Shown here: positions 6,231-13,085 of the stretch, piece after piece
How the letters are laid out: the number at the start of each line of letters is the position of its first letter
Position numbering within the stretch: the stretch's first letter is position 1
DNA from: Tieghemiomyces parasiticus
Lineage: Eukaryota; Kickxellomycota; Dimargaritomycetes; Dimargaritales; Dimargaritaceae
NCBI GenBank assembly: GCA_027575765.1
Contig: JANBPT010001141.1
Location: 1-13,585 of the forward strand
Direction of reading: 5' to 3'
Length of the DNA stretch: 13,585 bases
Translations under genes and position numbers: made by a program
The notes under the pieces: generated by a model
The model's database searches: none
What the model was told of the DNA's origin: nothing
What the model saw: only the letters and a program-made list of their open reading frames with translations

Positions 6231-9200
6231 TCCTCCTCCTCCAAGGCGCGGATATACCTCGCCGGAAGGTTCCATATGCGGCGAGCTCCTGGTAATAGGC
6301 GGGCTGGTTTGGGGCGAGACACATGCACTGGCGCGTCTACTACCCGGCCTTGTGCATCACGAAGTCGATAGGTACAAAATGGTAAAATTTCTTTGATATA
6401 GAGGGGTCCGAACCACCGGGGCTGGAATCCTCGTGCCGTTGGATCGCGAAGGAGGACGGCTTGCTGTCGCTGGTATTGGGGTGCCTTTAGTTCTAGGGCT
6501 CGATACTTGGCTTGAACAATCTGGTTCCGGATCCGCCGACGATCAAACACATTTCGCCGAAGTTGCTGCAGATGTTGGACGCGATCTGGGTCAATAGGCG
6601 GACGCTCTAGGGGCAGATCTGGGTCAATTAGTGGTGGTAACCGGTCACCTCGTAATCGTGCATGAATTCCATAGGCCAATTGGAAAGGCGTGATACCACT
6701 GACCCGCGACCGTTGAGTACGTAGGGCTAGGAGGACCCGCCATAGGTGGTCATCCCAATGGCGTCTTACCGAAGGGCGTAGTCGTCGTAGCATCCCTTTG
6801 ATTTCCGCGTGATATCGTTCTAGTCGGCCGTTGGTTTGAGGGTGATACGCCGACGTCCGAAGGTGGCGAACTCCTAAATCCCTTAGGAACTGCTCAAACT
6901 CGTGGCCAACAAACTGTGGGCCGCGATCGGACAGTAGCTCGTGGGGTAGACCAAAAGGAGCTTTGATTTCTTCCTGGAAAAACCGGATAACTACGTTGGT
7001 GGTGGTGTTGGTTACGGCACGGGCCAGTAGCCATCCGGTGGCATGGTCAAGGGCCGTGATCATGTACTGGTTTCCACGCTGGGTAGTAGTTAAGGGCCCA
7101 ACGCAGTCAATGGACCATTGTGTCCACGGCGTCATGATGGCCGGCAAGGGTTGTGGTTCCGCCGGGGGTCGAGGGTAGGCTCGGCGGTTCGTCTGGCATT
7201 CCGGACAGCTTAGGACCCATCGTCGAATTTCGGCTCGCCAGCCTGGCCACCATACGCGGGGTTTCATTTGTTCAAGGGTATTTTGAACCCCTTCATGTCC
7301 AAATTCGCCATGCCAGTGTCGGAACTGGGCGGCGCGCTGGGGAGGGCGAAAATACGGAACATGGACGCCATCAATATTGCGGAATAGTTCATCGGTGGCG
7401 GCCTCGTAATGGAAATGATGGGCCTCAGTGGCCACCAAGTTACGGGTAGACTCGTCAATATTGGCCGGAAAATCGCCTTGCTGAAGGAACTGCGGCACCA
7501 GATGGGGCCAATTACTATCAATGGGTAACAGGACCTGACTGGTGGCAAGACGATTGTGCTGGGCCCGGGACATGGCATCGGCGACGACTTGTTGTTGGCC
7601 AGGGAGATAACGAATATCGGGGTCAAAGGCTAACAAGAATTCTAACCACCGCTGGAGGCGGAGATTCAGTTTAGGGGTAGTCTGGAGATACTGCAGTGCG
7701 CGATGGTCCGTTCGAACTACAAAGTCTTGTTGATGAAGATAGGGCCGCCAGGTTTGGAGAGCGTGGACAATGGCTAAGAGCTCAAGCTCAAAAACTGGGT
7801 ATCGTGTTTTGGCGTCCTGGAGCTTTCGTGATTTGTAGGCAACCGGTTGTAAGCCTTGTCCATGATCTTGCATTAGAACGGCCCCAATGGCGACCAAACT
7901 AGCATCGGTGAAAACCTCAAAGGGGAGTCGGAAATTGGGGAAAACCAAGACTGGGGATGTGCTCAAAAGTTCCTTCACACGATCAAAAGCCACTTGGCAG
8001 GCGGGGGTCCAGTGCAGGGTTTTAGTCTTACCTCGTAAGGCGTGGGTGAGAGGGGCCACAACTTCTGAGTAGTGTTCCATAAACTTACGGTAGTAGTTGG
8101 CACCACCAAGGAAAGACTGGAGACCCTTGATGGTCGTTGGCGTTGGAAAGTCCTTCATCGCCTGGACCTTATGAGGGTCCACCCGAATGCCGTCTGCAGA
8201 GATCAAATGGCCGAGATATTCGAGTTGAGTGAGGCCAAACTCGCACTTTGGCAGATTTGCCACCAGGCGGTGATCCTGCAGGGTTGAGAGCACCGTCCGT
8301 ACATGCTGGCGGTGGTCAGCGGCCGTTTGACTATAGATCAGGATATCGTCAAGGTAGACCATGGCAAACTGATCAAGGTAGGGGTGTAATACTTGATTCA
8401 TGAGAGATTGAAACGTGGCGGGTGCATTGGTGAGCCCAAATGGCATCACCAAAAACTCAAATTGGCCGTACCGAGTGTTGAACGCGGTTTTGGGCACGTC
8501 CGCCGGTGCTACGCGAACTTGATGATAACCCGACCGCAAATCGATCTTGCTAAAAAACGCCGCTCCATTCAGCCGAGCAAAGGATTCCTCAATGTGTGGG
8601 AGGGGGTAGCGGTTCTTGACCGTCCGTAGGTTCAAGGCGCGATAATCGATACATAACCGATGAGTCCCGTTCTTCTTGGGTACGAAAATGACAGGGGCCC
8701 CCCAAGGCGAGGCACTGGGCTGGATCCAACCCCGGGCCAGGTAATCGTCTAGCTGGACCCGGAGTTCCTCAAGGTCTCGCGGTGATAATTGATAGGGATG
8801 TTGATAACATGGATTTGCGTCACCTGTGGTTATGGTGTGTTCAACGCGGCGAATTGGCGGGAGCCCAGCTGGGAGCTCCCCAAACACACTGGCTTTAAAG
8901 TCCTTGAGGACATCGTCAAGTGGTACGGCGGAGGCTGTCATGCTTGCCATTGCTTGTTCCCGGATAAACAGTAACACGAAATCGTCATTGGGTGTCAGGT
9001 GCGCAACCTCATCGGCCGTCATGAGGGAGCACATGGTCTGGATTCCGGGGCCCGCCATGAGCCCGGAGGTACACGCGTACCAATGGGAACCAAGCCGTAT
9101 CCGCCGGGTGTTCCAGTCAATCTGAGGGTTGTATTTCCGGAACCACGGCACGCCCAGAACCATGTGGTACGCAAGACTGGGGAGAAGATAAGCCCATACC

Positions 9201-9772
9201 GTGAGGGTCCGGTTGCCAATGTTAACCTGGCAGGCAACAAAACGGTCAACCGTAACCATTCGGCCATCTGCAATTTGCACTTGACGAGGGTGGGAGACGG
9301 GGTACGATGTCAGGCCCCAGGTGGCCGCACTGGTGGGGTGGATGAAACAGCTTGTTGCCCCGCTATCTAGCAGGGCCTCTTGGGGTCCAACTTCGGTTTG
9401 AAAAGGTAAGAAGAGTAAGTCAATGGAGTGAGGGAGTTGGTTGGTAATTGGCTGGTTGGTTGGGTTGACGTTAATGAGGGGAAGTGGTTGAGTAACAATG
9501 GGTTTGGGGGTTGTAACCGGTTTAGACGTATCAATAAATTGAGTGGAGGCACCAGAAGACGCAAGAGAGAAGGTAGTTTTATGAACAAGTAATGCTGGAG
9601 GTGGAGGCACTATCTTATCACAAGCAGAGGGGCCTAGTGTGGGTCTGGTAACCCCACCTAGGCGTCTTCGTTTCCCGCTGGGTGCAGGGAATCCTCTTGC
9701 AGGAGTGCGACCTTGGACCCACGCTGCGGGCAATTGCGGCGGATATGACCAGGCTGGCCACATCCAAAACAA
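6092..9772 (-). CDS. pol: Ty3/gypsy Pol polyprotein (protease, RT, RNase H, integrase)
   Basis: This is an open frame of 1226 codons in the -1 frame relative to gag. The listed 5' end is a TTG and not a likely start; expression should come from frameshifting at 9670-9676, entering near residue 35. Aspartic protease: LLDSGATSCFI (134-144) and VLGVPW (205-210). Reverse transcriptase: FVPKKNGTHRLCIDYRALN (363-381), KIDLRSGYHQ (409-418), FGLTNAPATFQ (445-455) and YLDDILIY (473-480). RNase H: TDAS (622-625), E662 in FELELLAI, TDHRAL (688-693) and DAMSR (732-736). Integrase: an HHCC zinc domain (H821, H826, C856, C859), then D889, D949 and E985 with D-35-E spacing, then a GPY/F-like FGPLY (1121-1125). 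No typical chromodomain follows; the tail is basic. The last 45 residues are encoded inside the 3' LTR. Confidence 0.95.
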   Translation of the reverse strand: MFWMWPAWSYPPQLPAAWVQGRTPARGFPAPSGKRRRLGGVTRPTLGPSACDKIVPPPPALLVHKTTFSLASSGASTQFIDTSKPVTTPKPIVTQPLPLINVNPTNQPITNQLPHSIDLLFLPFQTEVGPQEALLDSGATSCFIHPTSAATWGLTSYPVSHPRQVQIADGRMVTVDRFVACQVNIGNRTLTVWAYLLPSLAYHMVLGVPWFRKYNPQIDWNTRRIRLGSHWYACTSGLMAGPGIQTMCSLMTADEVAHLTPNDDFVLLFIREQAMASMTASAVPLDDVLKDFKASVFGELPAGLPPIRRVEHTITTGDANPCYQHPYQLSPRDLEELRVQLDDYLARGWIQPSASPWGAPVIFVPKKNGTHRLCIDYRALNLRTVKNRYPLPHIEESFARLNGAAFFSKIDLRSGYHQVRVAPADVPKTAFNTRYGQFEFLVMPFGLTNAPATFQSLMNQVLHPYLDQFAMVYLDDILIYSQTAADHRQHVRTVLSTLQDHRLVANLPKCEFGLTQLEYLGHLISADGIRVDPHKVQAMKDFPTPTTIKGLQSFLGGANYYRKFMEHYSEVVAPLTHALRGKTKTLHWTPACQVAFDRVKELLSTSPVLVFPNFRLPFEVFTDASLVAIGAVLMQDHGQGLQPVAYKSRKLQDAKTRYPVFELELLAIVHALQTWRPYLHQQDFVVRTDHRALQYLQTTPKLNLRLQRWLEFLLAFDPDIRYLPGQQQVVADAMSRAQHNRLATSQVLLPIDSNWPHLVPQFLQQGDFPANIDESTRNLVATEAHHFHYEAATDELFRNIDGVHVPYFRPPQRAAQFRHWHGEFGHEGVQNTLEQMKPRVWWPGWRAEIRRWVLSCPECQTNRRAYPRPPAEPQPLPAIMTPWTQWSIDCVGPLTTTQRGNQYMITALDHATGWLLARAVTNTTTNVVIRFFQEEIKAPFGLPHELLSDRGPQFVGHEFEQFLRDLGVRHLRTSAYHPQTNGRLERYHAEIKGMLRRLRPSVRRHWDDHLWRVLLALRTQRSRVSGITPFQLAYGIHARLRGDRLPPLIDPDLPLERPPIDPDRVQHLQQLRRNVFDRRRIRNQIVQAKYRALELKAPQYQRQQAVLLRDPTARGFQPRWFGPLYIKEILPFCTYRLRDAQGRVVDAPVHVSRPKPARLLPGARRIWNLPARYIRALEEEDVVDCRPQLNHLRYLRLSQPLSLPDKGWKRLRHQRLRRHRRYSFHI
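6149..6179. repeat. Perfect 13-bp inverted repeat in the LTR
   Basis: CCAGCCTTTATCA (6149-6161) and TGATAAAGGCTGG (6167-6179) are exact reverse complements around a 5-base loop. The same hairpin is in the 5' LTR at 10907-10937. It lies inside the C-terminal coding part of pol. Confidence 0.9.
6231..6242 (-). other. Polypurine tract for plus-strand priming
   Basis: On the minus strand GGAGGAGGAGGA directly precedes the 3' LTR start TGTTGTGG, the expected place and composition for the PPT that primes plus-strand DNA synthesis. It is also coding: it supplies the Glu-Glu-Glu-Asp run at pol residues 1178-1181. Confidence 0.9.
9625..9676 (-). promoter_or_regulatory. Programmed -1 ribosomal frameshift signal between gag and pol
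   Basis: In the gag frame GCG-GGA-AAC contains the slippery heptamer G GGA AAC (complement of 9670-9676), three codons before the gag TAG. A 7-nt spacer follows, then a stem: CCTAG+GTGGG (9662-9653) pairs with CCCAC and, after one bulged A (9638), CTAGG (9637-9633). The loop is 9 nt (9652-9644). Loop bases CAGA (9647-9644) can pair with TCTG (9628-9625), so an H-type pseudoknot is possible. A -1 slip here enters the pol frame at its residue 35. Confidence 0.85.
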
Positions 9773-10584
9773 CGACCCTCTCGGAGGTAGGTCTGACGTT
9801 GGTCCACTGTAAGACGCTGGGTACCATCCAGCTCCATTGGGACTGGAGCCGGCGTGGTGTTAACTCGGGGGGCTGTGGGGCGATTATTCTGGGCCCGATA
9901 AAGCGGCTCCAGAAACTCAGCTTTGCGAATGGCTGTCTGGAGGGTGGCTGGCTGACGTGCACGGACATGCGGACCTAAAGTGGCTGGTAGGCGATGAACA
10001 AACCAGAAGACTCGCTCTTCTTCATGCAGACTGGCTTGTCCAGTCACCAGCTGCAGCACCCGTTGAGTATACTCACCCAGGTTGGTATAGCGAAGCTGGG
10101 CCAGCTTATGGCGGACGTCAAACCCACAATCCATGGGTTGGAAACGTAGGCGAAGGTCCTGGACAAATCGGGTCCACTCATATGTGAGATCGTCGCGGGG
10201 TACATCATTGAACCAGTGGCGGGCAAGGCCCTCCAAGAACATGCCTGCAAAGATAACCCCTTCATGGGGGGTCATCCCACTGTATCGGACAAAGTTGTCG
10301 GCCCTCCCAAGCCAGGTATCCAGATCTTCCTTGGGACGACCCCCATAAGTTTTGAGGGCAGAGCTAGCTAGACGCTGGAACATGTTGAGGGGAGGGGCTG
10401 GCACCGTGGCAAGGGCGTCGGCAACGGTGGCAGCGGCCTGCGAGGCTTGCACTGCTGATTCTACTGCGGGGGCGGCCTGGTGAGTGGCTGCCGCAGCCTG
10501 CTCCGTTTGGGTCATGCGTTCTTGGAGGCGGTGGAGTTCCTCACGAAGCTGGATGAGCTCCGGAGTTGATGCGGGTTCAGTCAT
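9658..10584 (-). CDS. gag: Ty3/gypsy Gag (capsid and nucleocapsid)
   Basis: The 308-residue Gag forms the virus-like particle that packages the element RNA. The N-terminal part has a heptad-like helix (residues 8-30, IQLREELHRLQERMTQTEQ), followed by an Ala-rich linker. The retrotransposon capsid domain spans about 85-230, with WLGRADNFVRYSG, then FLEGLARHWF and WTRFVQDLRLRF. The nucleocapsid zinc knuckle CFGCGQPGHIRRNC (272-285) is a perfect CX2CX4HX4C. The ATG (complement of 10582-10584) is the first in the transcript leader, 74 nt inside the 5' LTR, in A-rich context (TTTACAATG). Gag overlaps the open pol frame by 115 bp. A slippery site lies three codons before its stop. Confidence 0.95.
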   Translation of the reverse strand: MTEPASTPELIQLREELHRLQERMTQTEQAAAATHQAAPAVESAVQASQAAATVADALATVPAPPLNMFQRLASSALKTYGGRPKEDLDTWLGRADNFVRYSGMTPHEGVIFAGMFLEGLARHWFNDVPRDDLTYEWTRFVQDLRLRFQPMDCGFDVRHKLAQLRYTNLGEYTQRVLQLVTGQASLHEEERVFWFVHRLPATLGPHVRARQPATLQTAIRKAEFLEPLYRAQNNRPTAPRVNTTPAPVPMELDGTQRLTVDQRQTYLREGRCFGCGQPGHIRRNCPQRGSKVALLQEDSLHPAGNEDA

Positions 10585-10640
10585 TGTAAAATAAAAGGAG
10601 GGTTCAGAAAAATAAAAATAATAATCAGTCTGTCTAGAAA

Positions 10641-10656
10641 CGTAGCTTTGCTACCA
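10641..10656 (-). other. Primer-binding site for minus-strand synthesis
   Basis: On the minus strand, two bases (TG) after the 5' LTR end, the sequence reads TGGTAGCAAAGCTACG. TGG pairs with a tRNA CCA end, and TGGTAGC fits the common eukaryotic initiator tRNA-Met 3' end (GCTACCA). The primer identity is inferred. The segment is self-complementary: GTAGC-AAA-GCTAC. Confidence 0.7.
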
Positions 10657-10658
10657 CA

Positions 10659-10988
10659 TGTTGCGACATTGGGCGGTTAGGCGGCCAAAGTCAAGGGCAG
10701 AAGAGTGGCAGTCGGCCAACTCTTGCTGTCAGTCAGGGGGAACAGCGCAGTTGGCGCAAAAGATACAGAGTAAGTCGAGCGCAGACGGCGCTAAAGAAAA
10801 CGGTCAGAAATGAGTCTAAAGTTTATTTATTCAGGGCAGACACAAGATATTAAATATGGAAGGAATATCAGCGATGACGCCTTAATCGTTGATGACGAAG
10901 CCTCTTCCAGCCTTTATCAGGTAGTGATAAAGGCTGGCTTAATCTTAGGTATCGGAGGTGATTGAGTTGTGGACGACGATCCACAACA
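10659..10988 (-). repeat. 5' LTR of the Ty3/gypsy element
   Basis: 330 bp, the pair of 5901-6230. As the upstream LTR on the minus strand it should carry the element's pol II promoter, with a TATA-like ATATTTAATA near 10848-10858. AATAAA signals are at the complement of 10822-10827 and 10826-10831. The outer end (10988) is followed by TGTG and then at once by solo LTR A. Confidence 0.95.
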
Positions 10989-10992
10989 TGTG
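10989..10992. repeat. TGTG joint between the full-length element and LTR A
   Basis: This is the distal target duplication of the full-length element and at the same time the proximal flank of LTR A. The two elements share these four bases with nothing else between them. Confidence 0.75.
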
Positions 10993-11347
10993 TGTTGTGA
11001 TTGGTTTCAATGTCGGTTTGTAATGACGTCGTTGGTCATTGGCAATCGATAATAAAGAAAAGAAATTATTATAAAAGAGAGGTTAAGCTGTAATCTGTCG
11101 TTTTATTGAGGGGGCATGTTGGTCCTACTTATACTCGGTGAGGAGAGTGGGCAATGGTGAAAGGATACGAATGAGTATACAAGAGTTTGATGATAGTGAG
11201 AAACGAAAGGTGCAGTCCCTTTGATGAAGTAGTAGCCGTGATCATATTCAGAAGGCAACGAAATCAAAGGGGCATTCGAACCTGATAACTGTAGTAGATG
11301 AATCAGAGGTTGGGAAAAAGAGGCGAGTTTAGGTCCGGTGCACAACA
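10993..11347 (-). mobile_element. Solo LTR A (355 bp), family different from the full-length element
   Basis: It starts TGTTGTG and ends CACAACA on the plus strand, a 7-bp perfect terminal inverted repeat with TG...CA ends, flanked on both sides by TGTG. Read on the minus strand it has a TATA-like GAGTATAAG (complement of 11128-11136) and then AATAAA (complement of 11102-11107), the order expected of an LTR. An 81-codon ORF begins at its U3 end but shows no domain. Its right terminus, TTTAGGTCCGGTGCACAACA, is nearly identical to that of LTR D, so A and D belong to one family. Confidence 0.75.
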
Positions 11348-11351
11348 TGTG
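11348..11351. repeat. TGTG joint between LTR A and LTR B
   Basis: TGTG follows LTR A and precedes LTR B with no intervening base. It is the third identical joint in the stack. Confidence 0.7.
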
Positions 11352-11765
11352 TGTGGTGCCGACACCCGCTTTGACTCTTGAAGGTATCTGACGGGCACGT
11401 CAGCACGGGGAAAACGTAAACACTAGCCAACCCTTCTAGGGTGAAAGCTAGGATCAAAGTTTTAAGGTTACACACTTTATGCAGGGGGATGCAGATCCTT
11501 CCCCGCGCACAAGTATAAAAGCGAGCCCACGCAGTTAGGCAAGGGCTTGCCAGCTATTTTTCTATTTTTTGATTTCATCTGGTAAACTTTATTTTATTTT
11601 ATTTTTTGTATCAATAACCACACCATACCCATCCCATACTATTTACTTTTGATGCTCACGTAAACAATCCTGTCTGTTGACAGATTCTTCCCGAATTGCC
11701 ATTGGGCCCAGACTATTGTCACGTATGGCTCAACCAAAGACCTCCGCCTAGGGCTGAGCACCACA
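11352..11765 (+). mobile_element. Solo LTR B (414 bp), a further family
   Basis: It begins TGTGGTGC and ends GCACCACA, a perfect 8-bp terminal inverted repeat, with TGTG on both sides (11348-11351, 11766-11769). A clear TATA box (TATAAAAG, 11514-11521) and T-rich tracts (11559-11610) fit plus-strand orientation, opposite to the full-length element and LTR A. I see no sequence similarity to the other LTRs outside the termini. It contains no ORF with a recognisable motif. Confidence 0.7.
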
Positions 11766-11769
11766 TGTG
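11766..11769. repeat. TGTG joint after LTR B
   Basis: This is the distal flank of LTR B. The following region C begins TGGAGCCC. Confidence 0.65.
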
Positions 11770-12619
11770 TGGAGCCCAGATAGTTATTTGGGCTCCTGAA
11801 GATTCCTGAGGGTCGACTCTATTACATAAGGTCAATGATACCAAATGGAGTCGACTACATGGACCAGGATAAAGGACTGAGGCCTTGGGAATGGCAACAT
11901 TTCAATTATGCACCTCCGGCAGATTTCCCACCAGCTGATGGTCTAAATGTCCCATGACCTAGGCAACCTATTGTTCTACAACTTTTTGATTTATTATGTT
12001 TCATATCCTGGAGGGCCAATAGGTGAAGCGGCAAACTATCAAGTAGCCAGCAGGGCCACAACCTCTTGGAGATTTGGAATTGGTATTTATAGCCCAAGCT
12101 CCAGCACAACTGAGCTTGGGGAGAGTTTTTACCCACCCTGCCTTGGGGTATTATATTTTACTAAAACTGGTTTAACTAGCTACATTTCACTGTATATGGA
12201 GACATTGATAAAGATTTGACCTTCCAAATATTTCTTGCTGCCCAAGGCACCTGATAGGGCTAATCAATCCTTACAGGGACAACCACAAGGACCAGGATAA
12301 AAGGCTGAAGCCCTGGGAAGGACAACCATTTGATACTGCACCACAGGCAGGATTTCCCACCAATTTAGGGGCCATTAGCCCAAAACCCAAAGGGCCTATT
12401 GTCCTACAAAATGTTTGGATTTATTTAGTTTCATCTGGTTAGAACCAATGGGCAAAGCAATCACCAGGAAGTCACTAGGAATGTTACAACACCTGTAAGG
12501 CACTGTATTAGTATTTAAGGCCCACACCCCAGTACCTCTGAGCTTGGGGAGTGTTATCCCTACCCTGCCTCAGGGTACCTATTTCCTATTAAACCTGGCA
12601 TTATCTATTCTTCAAAATC
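11770..12619 (+). repeat. Region C: two diverged direct copies of an LTR-like module
   Basis: A module starting GGACCAGGATAAA occurs at about 11861-12191 and again, 428 bp further, at about 12289-12619. Shared landmarks are GATTTCCCACC, a TATTTA TATA-like box followed by CCC (12084 and 12512), CTGAGCTTGGGGAG, ACCCTGCCT and a terminal CTGT. They are clearly homologous but diverged with many indels. TATA-like boxes point to plus orientation. The 5' part carries hairpins GGAGCCCA/TGGGCTCC (about 11771-11797) and GTCGACTC/GAGTCGAC. The region is bounded by TGTG at both sides, but its right end lacks the CA terminus. It is either one degraded LTR with an internal duplication or two old LTRs. Confidence 0.5.
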
Positions 12620-12623
12620 TGTG
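12620..12623. repeat. TGTG joint between region C and LTR D
   Basis: Proximal flank of LTR D, matching the distal flank at 13082-13085. Confidence 0.65.
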
Positions 12624-13081
12624 TGTTGTGATCTAATGCATTTGGGGCACACATTCTCAGATAATCAATATAGCTAATGGTCAAATTGAATGGAATAGGA
12701 TCAAGGCTTACATTAAGCTACCTTTTAATAAAAAGAGACATTGGCAAGCATTTATATACTCACTAGTACTTGCAAAGAAAGGGGAGGTCAAGTGCTCTGT
12801 CCCTGTCCCCACTAGGACCTTGTAGGTCCCTCTGGCAACAGAATAGACTATATTAAAAGATGTTGGGTTATGGCCCCAGATAAAGTAAGGGTTACTTAGG
12901 AGATCCCTAAAGATGGAGGCTTTGCCATTAGTCCTTATCTGATAGGAACAACTCAGAAGTGGGGACCCATGGGGGAAATGGTACCCCCACCAGTTAGGCA
13001 CCACAGGAGACACACTTTACTGTGTTACTTAGTTCTTACATCCAGACCTTTGACACCCAGCATTAGGCCTGGTGCACAACA
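12624..13081 (-). mobile_element. Solo LTR D (458 bp), same family as LTR A
   Basis: It starts TGTTGTGATC and ends GGTGCACAACA on the plus strand, a 7-bp terminal inverted repeat, with TGTG on both flanks. The terminal TTAGGCCTGGTGCACAACA differs from LTR A's end at two positions and the other end shares TGTTGTGAT, so A and D are related. The interiors are much diverged and D is about 100 bp longer. On the minus strand a TATA-like TATATAAA (complement of 12751-12758) lies downstream of the U3 end, giving the same orientation as A. Confidence 0.65.
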
Positions 13082-13085
13082 TGTG
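13082..13085. repeat. TGTG, outermost joint seen
   Basis: Distal flank of LTR D, the last clear member of the TGTG series in this window. Confidence 0.55.

Larger units (their letters stand above)
5901..10988 (-). mobile_element. Full-length Ty3/gypsy LTR retrotransposon
   Basis: This is a 5088-bp element transcribed on the minus strand. It has two 330-bp LTRs with TG...CA ends, a 4-bp TGTG target duplication, a primer-binding site 2 nt inside the 5' LTR, a polypurine tract directly abutting the 3' LTR, gag, and pol in the order protease, reverse transcriptase, RNase H, integrase. That order defines Ty3/gypsy (Metaviridae). Both ORFs are uninterrupted and all catalytic residues I checked are present, so the element looks competent. 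The LTRs differ at only three positions (5994/10752, 6112/10870, 6220/10978), all transitions, so insertion is recent. It lies next to tRNA-Leu in the same orientation. This resembles yeast Ty3, which integrates at pol III start sites. Confidence 0.95.

Noticed and set aside
11103..11348. Minus-strand ORF of 81 codons
   Set aside because: It lies entirely in the U3 part of solo LTR A, starts at the TGTTGTG terminus, and has no domain.
10993..13081. LTRs A and D as the two ends of one retrotransposon
   Set aside because: Lengths differ (355 versus 458), interiors are diverged, each is flanked on both sides by TGTG, and the material between contains other LTR-like units with their own TG...CA ends instead of gag-pol.
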